In this document: in pieces, positions 33,115 through 44,780 of the stretch
Layout: each line of letters begins with the position of its first letter
Position numbering within the stretch: position 1 is the first letter of the stretch
Source: Chelonoidis abingdonii
Taxonomy: Eukaryota; Chordata; Testudines; Testudinidae
NCBI RefSeq assembly: GCF_003597395.2
Contig: NC_133771.1
Location: 125,728,942-125,792,941, forward strand
Length of the DNA stretch: 64,000 nucleotides
Direction of reading: 5' to 3'
The notes under the pieces: model-generated
Database searches by the model: none
Told to the model about the DNA's origin: nothing
The model's input: the letters and a program-made list of their open reading frames with translations, nothing else
Made by a program: the position numbers and the translations under genes

Positions 33115-35528
33115 GGTAGGCCTGTTTATTGTCCAAGACTTTTTCTGACAGAATGAGTAGTGCGTGAGCAGGATGAGACAAGGAGAGCGGTAGTCTGTAT
33201 GCAGTCTGAACATCACCAGTTAAAGTGATCTTCTTTAGGTCCCTTTACTGAGAGTGTTACTCTTTACAGAGCAGCAGTTATTAAACCATTTGCTCTCTCC
33301 CACATAAAGTCATTTAAGGACGAGCTTGCTAAGGCCTTGGCCTAGACCACAATGTTGATGAAGATGTAGACTGTTGCTTTTTCAGCCTGCAGTATGAAGT
33401 TACTGGCTGGCTTTTTCTCCTTCAGCAGAGAAGAATTACATATTTAGAGGACCCACCTGATTTGTAAATATGCCACAAATGCTTTATCATTTACCACAGC
33501 ATGTGCCTGAAAACATTTGTCCAGAGAGTTCTCTAACTGAACAAATAGAAATGTCTGTAAAGGTTTTGCCTTTGCCGCCTAGTGAAGGCGGCTTCCTCAG
33601 ATGCTGCAAGAGACTGGGCAGCCATGCATTCTGGACTGCCATGTCTTCAAAAGAGGCTGATGATAAATGTTCAGGGCTCTCTGCAATGGACAAGAGCTCT
33701 GGCTGAGCCAAGCCCGGCTTGCTATTTCAGCTGACTCTAATTGAGCACAATCCTGCCAGAGATAAAACTGGAACAACATCTTAGAAAGAATTACTTCTTG
33801 TTCAAAAATCTCAGTCCTATTGTTACCATTTAATGTGTTATCTTTGAGTCATGCTAATGTGGCTGTTGTCTATTTCTGCAAATCACTGTCAGGCTGGCTT
33901 GGTGGGAGATCAGAGAAAGCTAACTCTTTGAACTTAGACTCTGAGCAGAGACCGCTAAACTCTTTTTTTCTGAATCAGTACTATGACCTCAATTTTTTAA
34001 AAAAAAAAATATCCATCTCCTGTAGCTAATCCAAGTGAGGTCGAACATTTTTTTCTTACAGATAGCACTTTCAGAGCCAAAGGAGGGTTTTTTGTTGGTA
34101 AAAATGGAACATACCAAAGACATATTTTATTTATGGTTAATTCAGTATGATGTGGTCCTACCTTATGGTGCATTTCATCTGTGACTTTTAGTCCACATGT
34201 GGGACTTGGAGTTCCAAATCTTAAGTCAAGACTCCTTTTAAATGTGATAACGGGAACAAAATGTCCCCAAGAAAATCTCAGTGAGATATTTGCAGATTCT
34301 ATGTTGAGGAACTAAGTTACCATGGCAATCACTGCAGTATAAATGCCTAAACAGATAGTATTTTCTCTCTCTCCATCTCACTACGTTAAAACAAGTTGCC
34401 AAGTCCAGACAGACACACTGTTAAGTATCACCCTATAAAAAGTCTGACAAAATTAAATAAAGACCATTGAAACAGTTTCTGCATAGGAAATATACATAGA
34501 TATAAAGAACATGTTGAGGTTTAACAACTGTGTAATAAATATCTCTCTACTATATGCATTTAGATCTCAGTTTATGTGCAAACTATCTTTTGATAAAAAA
34601 TATAATTGTTCAATTAAATCTAAAGATATGTCTCATTACAAGAGTTGTATGGAGACATAACTCTGAATTATTATGGAATTGGCATGTAGTTAATATAAAA
34701 TGTTTTATTTGATCTAAATGTAAATTTATTATCTGATACATGGATTAAAGTGTAAATTTTAAAAAACTTCCTTACTGAATTATTTTCTTGCTCTAGAAAT
34801 AGGATTAGGATTCAAACTTTTATCTTGTCTTTAGCCAGCTCTGTAAAAAATTGTGCCATTGCCAAAACATTAATAATGGAACACTTATTATCTTAAACTA
34901 ATTTCAGATAAAGCAGATTCAGTGTATTGTCTTTCAAAGAGAATCTCCTAGGAAGACTGCAGGTGCTTGCTAATATCACTCTTCTCCCACCCCCATCACT
35001 ATTGTGCCCAAAAAACTTTTGGCAGAGGATAATAATTTGGTCAGAAGTGCCACATTTTAAGCACTGGAGGCACTGGAGCTAAGGAAACTGTTGTGTTTTT
35101 TTTAATGACATTATTTGAGGGACCAGAACTTTTTGGGGGGTGGGGAGGGGGAAGACAAGTATCTTCTCCAAAATGTTCTGACATTTTCTATACATTAAAA
35201 AAGATTCATACAAATTGCAGTGTACCAAAAATAAAACACACAAAGATGAAAGGAGCCAAGCTTAATGTTTATAACTCTCTTCGGGAATCTGACCAGCTTC
35301 AACCCCAACTGGCCAAACCACAGGATGATGATCCTCAAACCTCATGACAAAATCTTGAGCTGCAAAACTGAAAGTCTGGTGATCCCACTGGGACTTTCAC
35401 CCTGGGCAGGCATAGTAACCATAACAATTGCCACTCCAAAGGGGAAGCATAGGAATGGTGTATGACTAAGGCAGCATCAACCTTCATCTCCCCAGCATCA
35501 TGTCCTCCAACAGATTCGCACTTTGAGA
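33115..35528. other. No gene; AT-rich
   Basis: Unique-looking AT-rich DNA, especially 34440-34800. An A-rich run sits near 34000. The frames at 33470-33711 on both strands carry no recognisable motif. A G-rich tract GGGGGGTGGGGAGGGGG lies at about 35132. Confidence 0.35.
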
Positions 35529-35535
35529 TATGTTT

Positions 35536-36555
35536 TACTCCTGGGGGAATTCTGTGCCACTGTGTGTGTGTGCAGAATTTATGTCCCCTGCAGATTTCTT
35601 TGCTTCCCTGCAGAAAAATTACTTTCTGACAGGGAAGCAAAAGGAAGCTGCAACAGAAGTCATGCACCATTCGCTAACTGTGCAGGTACATTGTTTCAGG
35701 CACCCAGAGCAGCTGGCAGAGCATAAATCACCTCAGAGATGGGGACACCTCAGCCAGTGGCTCCTGAGCTGGGCTCAGCTGTTAATACCGGCTGGGCTGG
35801 AGGCAGGAGAGGATAGGAGTTACACAGCCCCAGCCACTCTTTGCAGGGGAAGAGGAAGACCACCCCCATAAACCTCCCCCTGCTGCGGGAAGCTCAGCAT
35901 CCTCCCCTGTTTCCTGCCCCCATCACTCCTCAGCTGTGTGGGGAGAGGTCACTATATGGGCAGCTGCTCCCCCAACTGTCCAACCCCAGTGCATCCAGAC
36001 CTCCCCACCCAGACAGCCCCCAAGCCTCACCCTGTACACCCAGAATCCCCTAGCCCTCCATACCTGAACCCCAGCCTACTGAATCTCAACCTCTGCATCT
36101 GGAGTGCCCTGCACCCAGACCCTCTGCCTCTGGACTGCTACTCTTGCACCCAGACCATCCCCCACTGAGCTCCCTTCACTCAAACCCTCACCCTGATGAG
36201 CCTCACCCCCCTGCACCACCCTGAGTCCCCACATCCAGACCCCCAATTAGTTGCACCCAAACTCCCACCCCATCAAGCCCCACTCACACAGCACCCAGAC
36301 CCCCTGCCCCACCTGGCTGAGCCCCAACCACTTTCACCTGGAAGCCCCTGCACAGTCCCATTGCCTCTGCACCTGGAAGCCCCTAGAGTGGGAAGGCTGC
36401 AGGGTGATCTCCCACCTTCATGCAGCCAGTGGCCTGTGCTCCCCATTGCCATGCTAGAGCCTCTGCATTTATTTATTGAGAAATAAAACTTGCAGAATTT
36501 TAAAATATTGTGTGAAGAATTTTTAATTTTTTGGCACAGAATGCCCTCAGGACCC
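35536..36555. mobile_element. Non-autonomous element with CCC-rich core
   Basis: The left end TACTCCTGGGGGAATTCTGT and the right end ACAGAATGCCCTCAGGACCC are inverted repeats of about 20 bases with a few mismatches. They are flanked by the 6-bp direct repeat ATGTTT (35530-35535, 36556-36561). The interior at 35990-36400 is a degenerate tandem array of CCC-rich words around GCACCCAGACC, spaced roughly 30-50 bases. This array produces long proline/histidine frames on + that are not genes. AATAAA at 36481 precedes the right end. The superfamily is uncertain: the ends look hAT-like, but the visible duplication is 6 rather than 8 bases. Confidence 0.6.
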
Positions 36556-38800
36556 ATGTTTGCACTTCACATGCAATCACTACATTATCAGAACTCCAGC
36601 TTTAGGCCTTCCATGGACTTCAGTGGAAATCATGTGGCTAAAACCCCACTCATCACATTCAAGTTGTAGTAAATTGTGCCATCAGCATATTGAGAGACGC
36701 CTTGAAGACAGTGACTGGCCTATTTACTAAAAGGCAAATCCTATCTTTCTCAAACCCTCCACAGATACGTACAGGCTCAGATGCACTGAAACCAGTTCTA
36801 CTGCCTGAGCGAGCAAGATTTCAAGAGCCTGTATAAAGGGGATGCACTATTGCACAGCAGAGCCTAACTTCACGGAGGCTCCAGGTACACGACATGCACA
36901 TGGGGATTTTATGGGGAGGGGCCATGAGAACCTCAACTGGCCATTGCTACCTGTGAAGCAATGGTGCTAGAACCACAGAGCCCACTCCAGCCCTGACTTG
37001 TAGCTGAAGAAAGGTTCAGATGTCACTTCCCAGCCTGGGGGGGGGGGCGGGGCGGTCCTTTCCTTTGCCCCCCTGAAGAGATCCCAATCCATATTCAGAA
37101 TTGTCACTGTGGAGAAGATTTGCCCCCAAAATCTCCAATTTTTTATCGTGTTCCTCAACCTAACACCCAAAGATACGCCGAAGGAAATGTACACGTAACC
37201 CTCATGGAACTTACCTTGGTTCTGGGGTGTCTCTCTGCTAGTAACTCAGGGAGAAGCACACTGCCCCTGGGAGGCAGGGGGGGCCAAGGGCAGATTCAGA
37301 GTCCTGGCTGCTAGGCAAGAGAGAGAAGAAATGTTATTTGGAGCAATAGGAGCACCTGTCAGTTCAGGAGAGGTATAGAAGGCATGCCTGGCTGGCCACC
37401 AGTGTGCCTGCTCAGAGGAGGAGCAGTGTATGAGAGAAAGGGGCTGGGGAAGAAGAGTTAAAATTATTGATAGGAAAAATCCTGAGAAAGCACAGCTAGC
37501 CTGACCAATAAGGAAGGGCCTGAGTGAGATGCCCACCTCTGAGATCACTGTGGGAGGAAATAAGTCATTTTGGGAGGTTCTAGAGCTAGCCACTGAAAGG
37601 CTAGAACTTGCTGTTTGGTGAGCTCATGAGTCCCAAGCCTGCATATGTGATTCCCCTGAGAACTGACCTCCAGGTATCTGGAGGAAATATCCCTAAGCTT
37701 GTTCCTTTCCCTGTCTCAGGTGAATCCCAGTGCCCCGAATTTTGTTGGAAAAACTCCCTTCCCAAGTAGGCTGAGTTAGTCCTTCAGCTACTTAGATAAA
37801 CCAGTTACCCCATGTCAAGTACTACTCTGGCTACTAGTTCTGGGTTGCTTACCCTCTGAGACTGTATTGGAGCTCTAGGGTAGGAGTTAGGATTTTTACT
37901 ATGGTTATTGTGATCTGCACCTGATCCCTGCATCCCTTTGTTGTGAGCAGAAATCTTGGGAACAGAAGCAACCTGATTCTTGTACGAAGAGAATGCCTCC
38001 AAATGCAATTGTCAGCCCCTCTGCAGTTCCTGAAGAGTCCAGATTCAGCTCTGAACCTGGGGATCATTTGAGGAGCTGTGAGTGCACCATCTTTTCGTCA
38101 GATAGGGAAATTGTTTGAGACCCCCTATTCTCCAAATTGTGTCTTCAAGCCATTGGGAAAGGATTTGGGGATTTTACCATATATTAAGCCTACTGGAGGA
38201 ACTTACCATTTCATCCCACGTGTGAGTCTTCAGGGCTGTCCTGAACCAAGTCATCCAAATGTCTTATTGCTGCTACAGAAGATATCATGTTTGCAGGTCA
38301 GCAAGGGTACACTTACCAAGGAGTAAACATACCAACAGGAGACCACATTTTTCTCCTGCTCTATCAGGTCACGTGAATGGGACTTTGGGGAAATTCATTG
38401 ATATTATCAGCATGGCGAGAGCCTGATACCCTGCAAGGTTCCTGGCTAGGTGGTGCTGTTGCAAAGACTGAGCTGCAGCTTTGGTGGGATTGAGGAAATA
38501 CCTGAGTCTGGAGGTCATCTGACCCAGGATCTACTCAGGGATAGGCTGCTGCTGCATGCCTGAAGGCTGAGTCACTGCAGGCTGTGTGAAAAGTAAGTTA
38601 GTGCAGCTGAGTTGTGGCCGCATGTCTGAGCCGTGACTCACTGCTGCTCTGTTGAAGGGCCACTTATTGAGGCTCTATGGATGGCAAGCACAAGCCCATA
38701 CCCTTCTAAATTGCTCCCCCACCCAGCCTAAGGGGAAGAGCCAGTGAGCCCAGGCATCAAAAAGATTACAGGGGACAACAAATGAAAATCAGGGATGGGA
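36556..38800. other. No gene; G-rich tract
   Basis: A run of G and GC (CTGGGGGGGGGGGCGGGGCGG, about 37036-37056) is the only notable local feature. Open frames such as 37246-37593 (-) show no domain. I see no repeat family that I can name. Confidence 0.35.
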
Positions 38801-38807
38801 GTGAGGG

Positions 38808-39230
38808 TCACAGGATCATAAGCAGGCAGCCAGAGGGGGACACTGAACAGAGAACTCCCAATGGCACCTGCTGCTCCTTGAAGGCATCCAGTGAGCAAGT
38901 GGACACAGTCCAGAGGAACCCTGCCTGGAGCCGTGACTTAAGGGAGGATTGGAAATAGGCCCCACAGTCACAGAGCACCTTCCCATCCAGCTTCCTCTGC
39001 CTGGTATGATGGATGGTCTAACTTGGCCAGCGCCAGGAGGAGGTTGATGAGGAGGGGGGTGCACAGATAAGGAGGTGTGGGGAAAAGTGTAACCAGGACT
39101 TAAGAAGAAAGTTTTGGAGGAGCTGGAAAAGGAGCTGCAACGTGGCACATTGGACGTAGATGTGCACCGGGGTCTCCCTCTCGCTGCAGAAGGAGCAGGG
39201 GTCAGGGGATGTGGGAGGGGCAGGTGAGTG
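38808..39230 (-). mobile_element. Tx1-type LINE 3' coding end
   Basis: Reading the - strand down to a stop at 38808-38810, the frame carries LCDCGAYFQSSLKSR, FLWTVSTCSLDAFKEQQ and VLCSVSPSGCLL. This matches my knowledge of the C-terminus of Tx1-group (L1-clade) LINE proteins in turtles. A second frame upstream encodes PLLINLLLALAKL, the preceding conserved block. At least one frameshift separates them. Only the C-terminal end of ORF2 is visible, as expected for a 5'-truncated copy. Confidence 0.6.
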
Positions 39231-39234
39231 AGCA

Positions 39235-40165
39235 GCCCTGGTTTGGGAGTGGCTTTATCTCACAGGGGGGATCCAAATGAATCCAGTCCCATCCATGAAA
39301 ACCCGAAAGGAAATTGACAATAAAGGAGATAACCAGGTAGACAGGGACACGATATATGTACCCCAGTTTTCATATTGAAAATCTCTAACACCCCCTGTCC
39401 TAACAATTCCTTTTCCTCTCCATTGTCTTCTCAAATGTTTTTGATGTCTCCTTATATAAAATACTCTCAGATCCAGTTCTGTGCCATTGTCTCCACTACT
39501 GACTGCTCCACTACGTCTGTGCCCTCCAGAAGCTGATATGTCTTTATTTCCCCCTCAGATTGCTAAAGCTTCCCCATCCTAATGTTCTTATAATTTCAAT
39601 CCTCTATCTATAGTAAAAGCTACTGAGTTTAGGCACTTTCCAGCATTACTGCAGAGGGCAGACGTCTCTGATCCCGGACCCTATTCTGGCCTTGAGTGAG
39701 TTAGAAGTTTGACTGTTCCTCATATTGGGTATCATGTGCCAAAAGTGCTAAGCTGCATCTGTTTTCATGAAGCCGGTGAAACCACAAGTTTCTTATAGTT
39801 TCATCATGAAACCATAAATGGGCCCAGTTCTCTCAGAACTGGGCCTGGGTTCACTCTACAGGTTCCCGGGCCTCCTTTTAACACAGTTGAGCAGGTGTTA
39901 AGTTTCAAGTTTAACAAACTAGATGAGTTTTGTGAGATTTGAGGTTTCTTAAGAAAGAGCCAGCAGGGTTCTAATGGACTCATAGGTCCTGTGAACGCCA
40001 TCCTCAGATAACTCTACTGGCTCACATTCATTTCAGGGGACGGATTAAAATTGATTTGTTTTTTAAACCATCCATGGATTTACTACACCTGACTTCACTG
40101 TTCTTGTATCTAATCCCCTTGCTCTTATCTAGTGCCAGTCACCTCTCTTCTTTCACAGTCTTATC
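39235..40165. other. No feature seen
   Basis: No supported gene or repeat. The segment 39790-39860 is locally self-complementary around CCAGTTCTCTCAGAACTGGG, a small hairpin without other context. Confidence 0.3.
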
Positions 40166-40171
40166 AATCTG

Positions 40172-40345
40172 TGGGGGGAGGGATAGCTCAGTGGTTTGAG
40201 CACCAGCCTGCTAAACCCAAGGTTGTGAGTTCAATCCTTAAGGGGGCCATTTGAGGGAACTGAGATAAAAATCTGGGGATTCATCCTGCTTTGAGCAGGG
40301 GGTTGGACTAGATGACCTCCTGAGGTCCCTTCCAATTCTATGATC
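40172..40345 (+). repeat. tRNA-derived turtle SINE with CR1-type tail
   Basis: The 5' half is tRNA-like, with an A box TAGCTCAGTGGTTTGAG (40184-40200) and a B box GGTTGTGAGTTCAATCC (40221-40237), the split promoter for RNA polymerase III. The 3' half contains GGTTGGACTAGATGACCTCC and CTTCCAATTCTATGATC, the same tail as CR1 LINEs, which explains mobilisation by CR1 reverse transcriptase. This structure matches the Cry I-type SINEs described from hidden-necked turtles. About 174 bp, nearly full length. Confidence 0.9.
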
Positions 40346-40517
40346 ACTGTTGGTATGAAAGCATCTTCTCCAGTAGCCCCTGCCAGATGAGTCTTTCTGT
40401 ATTTCTCTGCCTTAGGAGGTCCCCAACCATTTTCACATCTCATCAGAAAACATTTTTCTTCTTACTCGTTGGTACAGCTTGATTTCTTTCTCTCTCTGTG
40501 TTGTCTTTTTAACCATA

Positions 40518-40710
40518 TACACCTCTACCCTGATATAACGCAACCTGATTTAACATAAATTCAGATATAACCCAGTAAAGCAGTGCTTCGGCGGGGGTGG
40601 GCTGCATGCTCTGGCGGATCAAAGCAAGTTCGATATAATACGGTTTCACCTATAACATGGTAAGATTTTTTTGGCTCCTGAGGACAATATTCTATCGGGG
40701 TAGAGGTGTA
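40518..40710. mobile_element. Tc1/mariner-type MITE
   Basis: The ends TACACCTCTACCCTGATAT and ATCGGGGTAGAGGTGTA are inverted repeats, and the outer TA on each side fits the TA target duplication of Tc1/mariner (pogo/Tigger-like) elements. The interior contains paired GATATAAC words in both orientations (CTGATATAACGC, TTCGATATAATACGG). It is 193 bp with no coding capacity. Confidence 0.85.
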
Positions 40711-42430
40711 ATTGTATAATTTAACTCAACCATGTTTGGGAATAAAGTTTGTATAAAATATTCTAGTCAAAGGTAAGCTGTATTGTATCGCATGTGTCTG
40801 CGCTTTGTTATTTATTGAATTACTGCATCTCTTGCCTTACATCAATCTGGATGTCAGATAGCTCTAAATATTTGACAGTAAGTACTTTATTGCATTGAAA
40901 AATAGATCTAAGGTACCAAAGATATTATCAAGGAAATGGGTAAGAACTGCTCCTATTCTAATTTGATGCAAACTTTCTAAGATGCTAATTCATTACTACA
41001 GAGCAGATTCTCTCTTTGAAAATCAATTTGGGTTTAAAGCAGTGAGTTGGGCAACAGAGATTAATAAAACTATCAACTCTCACATTCCCACTTGAATGGA
41101 AATCAGAACTGAAAGTTATATTTGTAAGTAAATCATCTGTAGCAGTCATAGTGATTTATTTCAGTACTCTCAGTAGTTTTGGATAGTGACAGTATGCGTA
41201 TGATGTGATGAATTATTTTCTTCAAAAGTCATTTAATAATAAAGTTCACTTCTATGCTTTGCTTCAGGCTAAGTAGCTTTTTCAGCATGTTTGTAGCTGT
41301 ATTCTACTGTTAAAGAAAATCTCCTACATTAATAGGATCCCACCTCTTAACCTGTTCCTCTCTTCTTTCTATGCTTAGGGTTTGTCCTGACCAAAAGGGG
41401 TTATTTATTGCTATGTATCTTACTAAATGGTACCGTCATAAGAATCATCCATATCCTACCTAGAGCTTAGCAACATTTTTTTGGACAAAACTTTTCTTTC
41501 CACCAAAAATTGCAGTTTCACATTGACTGAAACATTTTGTGAATTCATGCTGAATTCATCAAATTGTTTTCACCAAACGAAAGAGCTTTAAAAAAGTCAA
41601 AACACTTTTTTTTTTTTTATTCAAAATAACTTTTTTTTCTAATTTAACTTCAATTTCATTTTATTAAAGGGTAAAAAAAATACCTGAAAATGAAATACAT
41701 GTTCCATTTTGGGTTGAGGCCAACCAGTGAATCAGATAAATCAGTTATCTGTAGAGCTTTAAGCCTAACACACGACACTGAGTCATTTTGGAATCAGTTT
41801 GGAACTAATTAAACACATTCAATTACTGGACATCCAGCCCTTAGGAAGAATCATCAGCAGAACTTCAGACTTACCCATGTAAGATTCCTGATGAATTTCT
41901 CTTTGGCATACTGAGCTGATGATGCTTCCTTTGGAAATGGAACGCTGATCACTACTCTCTTGGCACACTCAGCTTATTTAGTAATTTGCTGTTTATTTAA
42001 GGAGACTGGGGGGAGGGTGGATGTATAGTTCTGGCAGCTGAGAACTTCAAATGTCCCAAGTCCATTTCAACAGAAAATGCCCTGACTTGTTTTCTTTGGA
42101 CTCTCTCACAGAAGGAAGCTCCCCTGGAACTGAAAAAAACTCTTATTTTAAGCTGGAACACATCTATAGCTGACAAGAGATCACTAAAGCTATCCAAAAA
42201 GGGCACAATGCTGCTTTGCTTCAAATTACATAAATTGTGTAATGGGGAATAAGGGAACTGACAGTTGTATTACTAGCAGCTTGCGAAGTTATCATCATCA
42301 TCATCATCATGTGCAAATAGTGAACCAATACTGTTGGTAATTCCAGCTGCTCAGTGTTGTGGACGGAATCTCTTTAATGATAAGGAGATGTCCCCTTTGT
42401 GCCTGTGAGTAAGCCCCTTTGTAAATAGAT
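40711..42430. other. No gene; simple repeats
   Basis: 41470-41720 is A/T-rich with runs of T and words of the GAAACATTTTG type, possibly a degenerate palindromic repeat. A (TCA)n microsatellite lies at about 42290-42311. No supported coding sequence. Confidence 0.4.
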
Positions 42431-42436
42431 TGAATG

Positions 42437-42605
42437 TCTTCAGTCTATCACTGTAAGGCATGTTTTCTAATCTTTTAATCATTCCTGTGGCTCTTCTCTG
42501 AACCCTCTACACTTTATCAACATCCCTCTCAGATTGTGGGCACCAAAACTGGACCCAGTATTCCAGAAGCGACCAGTGCCGAATACAGAGGTGAAGTAAC
42601 CTCCT
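42437..42605 (-). mobile_element. CR1 LINE fragment
   Basis: The + strand reads CATGTTTTCTAATCTTTTAATC, GGCTCTTCTCTGAACCCTCT and ACTGGACCCAGTATTCCAG, the complement of the CR1 ORF2 region that also occurs at 45160-45300. It is a short internal fragment without ends. Confidence 0.7.
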
Positions 42606-42764
42606 AGCCGAGATTTCCCTTGCAGAGGCTCGTTGTTAGTATGGAAGTTCCAGAGTTCAAACCTTGTACGTGACCCAAAGGTGCATTGTTGCATCTGCGC
42701 TATGAGTAACATGTAAGTATAACCGATACATAGCATTACATGGTGCTTATAGATTTTAACTAAG

Positions 42765-42905
42765 TCTCACAACATTCCTATTAAGTTTAGCGCTATTATC
42801 CACATATGGAGAAAAAGCAGCAGATAGGTGAAGTAAGCTGTCAAGACCATATACTGACTGACCGGCAGACCAAAGATTAGAACTGAGGACCTAGTGATTC
42901 CCCAT
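42765..42905 (+). repeat. MIR-like ancient SINE fragment
   Basis: CGCTATTATCCACATATGGAG, GATAGGTGAAGTAAGCTGTC, GATTAGAACTGAGGACCTAG and a closing CCCCATGCC follow the order of the MIR body. It is diverged and lacks the tRNA promoter part. Confidence 0.55.
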
Positions 42906-43155
42906 GCCATGTACATCCATCCAGACCAATTACAAATAAATAAGTTGACATTTCCCATACGTATCTGTATTGACTATTTTACAATGTGGTCAGAGCTTTG
43001 TATGCTCCTGGGGATACATAACAACTGCATATGTTAATAAAAGTAGAAGTTAGCCCCCTGAGAAATGTTAAAGTACATTGTGACAGGCCAAAAGTTACTC
43101 CCAACTAAACTATACTTCATCATTACAGATGATCCAATTACAGATACATGCAATC

Positions 43156-43340
43156 CCTGTGCTCAGCATCAGAAGCTACAGAGGGTAGAAGCCGAGAGAG
43201 TGAAGGAACCCCTGTGCTCAGCATCAGAAGCTACAGAGGGTAGAAGCCGAGAGAGTGAAGGAACCCCTGTGCTCAGCATCAGAAGCTACAGAGGGTAGAA
43301 GCCGAGAGAGTGAAGGAACCCCTGTGCTCAGCATCAGAAG
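43156..43340 (+). repeat. Perfect 55-bp tandem repeat, 3.4 copies
   Basis: The unit starts CCTGTGCTCAGCATCAGAAG and ends GAGTGAAGGAAC. Copies start at 43156, 43211 and 43266, and a 20-base partial copy starts at 43321. The three full copies are identical, so the array is young or recently homogenised. Because 55 is not a multiple of 3, the open frame crossing it shifts through all phases, so it is not a coding repeat. Confidence 0.95.
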
Positions 43341-44640
43341 AGAGGAGCTGGTTTCAGGAATATGACCTGCTTTGTGTTTACCAAAGAATCTTCAGCTTGA
43401 AAATAAAGATTAGTTATTCCCTATTTACTGTTCTACATTTCAGTTTTGTGCCAGGACTTCCTTATCTATCTCCCGAAGAAATCCACCAATACCCTCAAGA
43501 TTGCTGACAAAAAACGTTAACATTTTTGCTGCATTTGGAACTGTATTGCTAAAATAAAGACACAGAACCACGTCCTCTGGCTATCTTAGAGAAATAAAAT
43601 CTGGCCTTCTGCCATCTAAGGGGGGAAATATGAATAAACGTCTGTCAACATCTGTCAAAATATTATAATTCAAAAGACAAGCCTCATGTGCAAAAAGGAG
43701 CAGGATTCACAACAAAAGCTTGTGATTTGTTTAAAAACAAAGAATTTACATTGGATGTGCTTTCATCTAATGCAACTTGAAGGACCAGAACTACAAAGGA
43801 ATAAATGTAACTGGACTCCAAATAGATTCTTGAATACAAAGTGGTCCTTTGAATATAATAAAGCAATTAATTTAAAGAAAATACACTCCCAGTGCACCAA
43901 AAGCTTAAACACTCTATGCACTTGCTAGAACATTATGCCACCATTATGCATCTGCCATCTGCTGGATGGAATGTCAGACTTGCTCAGGTGAGTGTGGTCA
44001 CGCCTGCTTCTAGATACTTCCTCTAGTGGTAAAATTGCTGTACAAGCTGCAGTACTAGTGTGGTCATGTCTCCCTCTAGTGGCTTGAGCCTAACAGGATA
44101 TCAAAATTAATACTGAGCAAGTGACACTTACTGAGAAGCAGCCAGTAATATGCATCCAGATGTTGATGGTGCAATACAAGAATTTAGCTAGCTAGAGACC
44201 TTTTAAAGGCATAGCTCTCTTCAGTTAATGCATTGTTTATCAAAACCAGTTGTTCTTCATGAGCTATTGAGGGCTGAGCTCAATGAAAGGCACTATTAGT
44301 TTAAATCATATATACCAATTTTGTGCAACAAGGTGATGTATTTCATAGGTTTTGTCCACATTTTCAGACTGGACAACATATTATTCTCATAAAAGTCAAA
44401 TAGGCTCTTAATTTGCTTCATGCACCACATTTACACTGCTGCAATTACAAGCAGGATGTGGCCTGTTTATATTACCTAGAACCAGAGCCTCTTCTCCATT
44501 CTGTGCACAAATTCTTCATTCGTGGCTATCAAGACATAACGCTCTCTCCTGGCAGCCTGTGACTGCTTTGCACAAGGAATTCTAAAGATAAAATGCCACA
44601 GGGAAAAACAGGAGATCTTCATGTATCAGTCACCAGTGTG
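43341..44640. other. No feature seen
   Basis: Unique-looking CpG-poor sequence. The frames at 43684-43928 on both strands have no recognisable content. Confidence 0.3.
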
Positions 44641-44644
44641 GTTG

Positions 44645-44780
44645 CAACCTGGGCCCCAGTTCAGAAAAGAAAATATGTGCCTAACTTTAAGAATGGGAGT
44701 AGTCCCACTGAAGCCAGTGAATAAACATATTTCAGCATTTGCCAATACATTCTTATTGACTTCAGTGGAACTACTCACAC
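44645..44780. repeat. Palindromic ancient repeat fragment
   Basis: GCCTAACTTTAAGAATGGGA, GTAGTCCCACTGAAGCCAG and GACTTCAGTGGAACTACTCAC are partly self-complementary and of the type commonly seen in old reptile and bird palindromic repeats. A similar word set lies at 50070-50150 (ATGCTTAAGTCATCCC, CATATGCTTAAATTTAAG). I cannot name the family. Confidence 0.4.

Noticed and set aside
33962..34010. A-rich run as a processed pseudogene tail
   Set aside because: No coding-like sequence precedes it and no flanking duplication was found.
35841..36486. Proline/histidine-rich frames
   Set aside because: Produced by the CCC-rich degenerate array inside the 35536-36555 element.
43156..43340. Tandem array considered as CRISPR-like
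   Set aside because: Units are contiguous with no spacers, and the organism is a vertebrate.
43065..43507. Open frames crossing the 55-bp array as a possible repeat protein
   Set aside because: A 55-base unit shifts frame in each copy, so no protein repeat is maintained.
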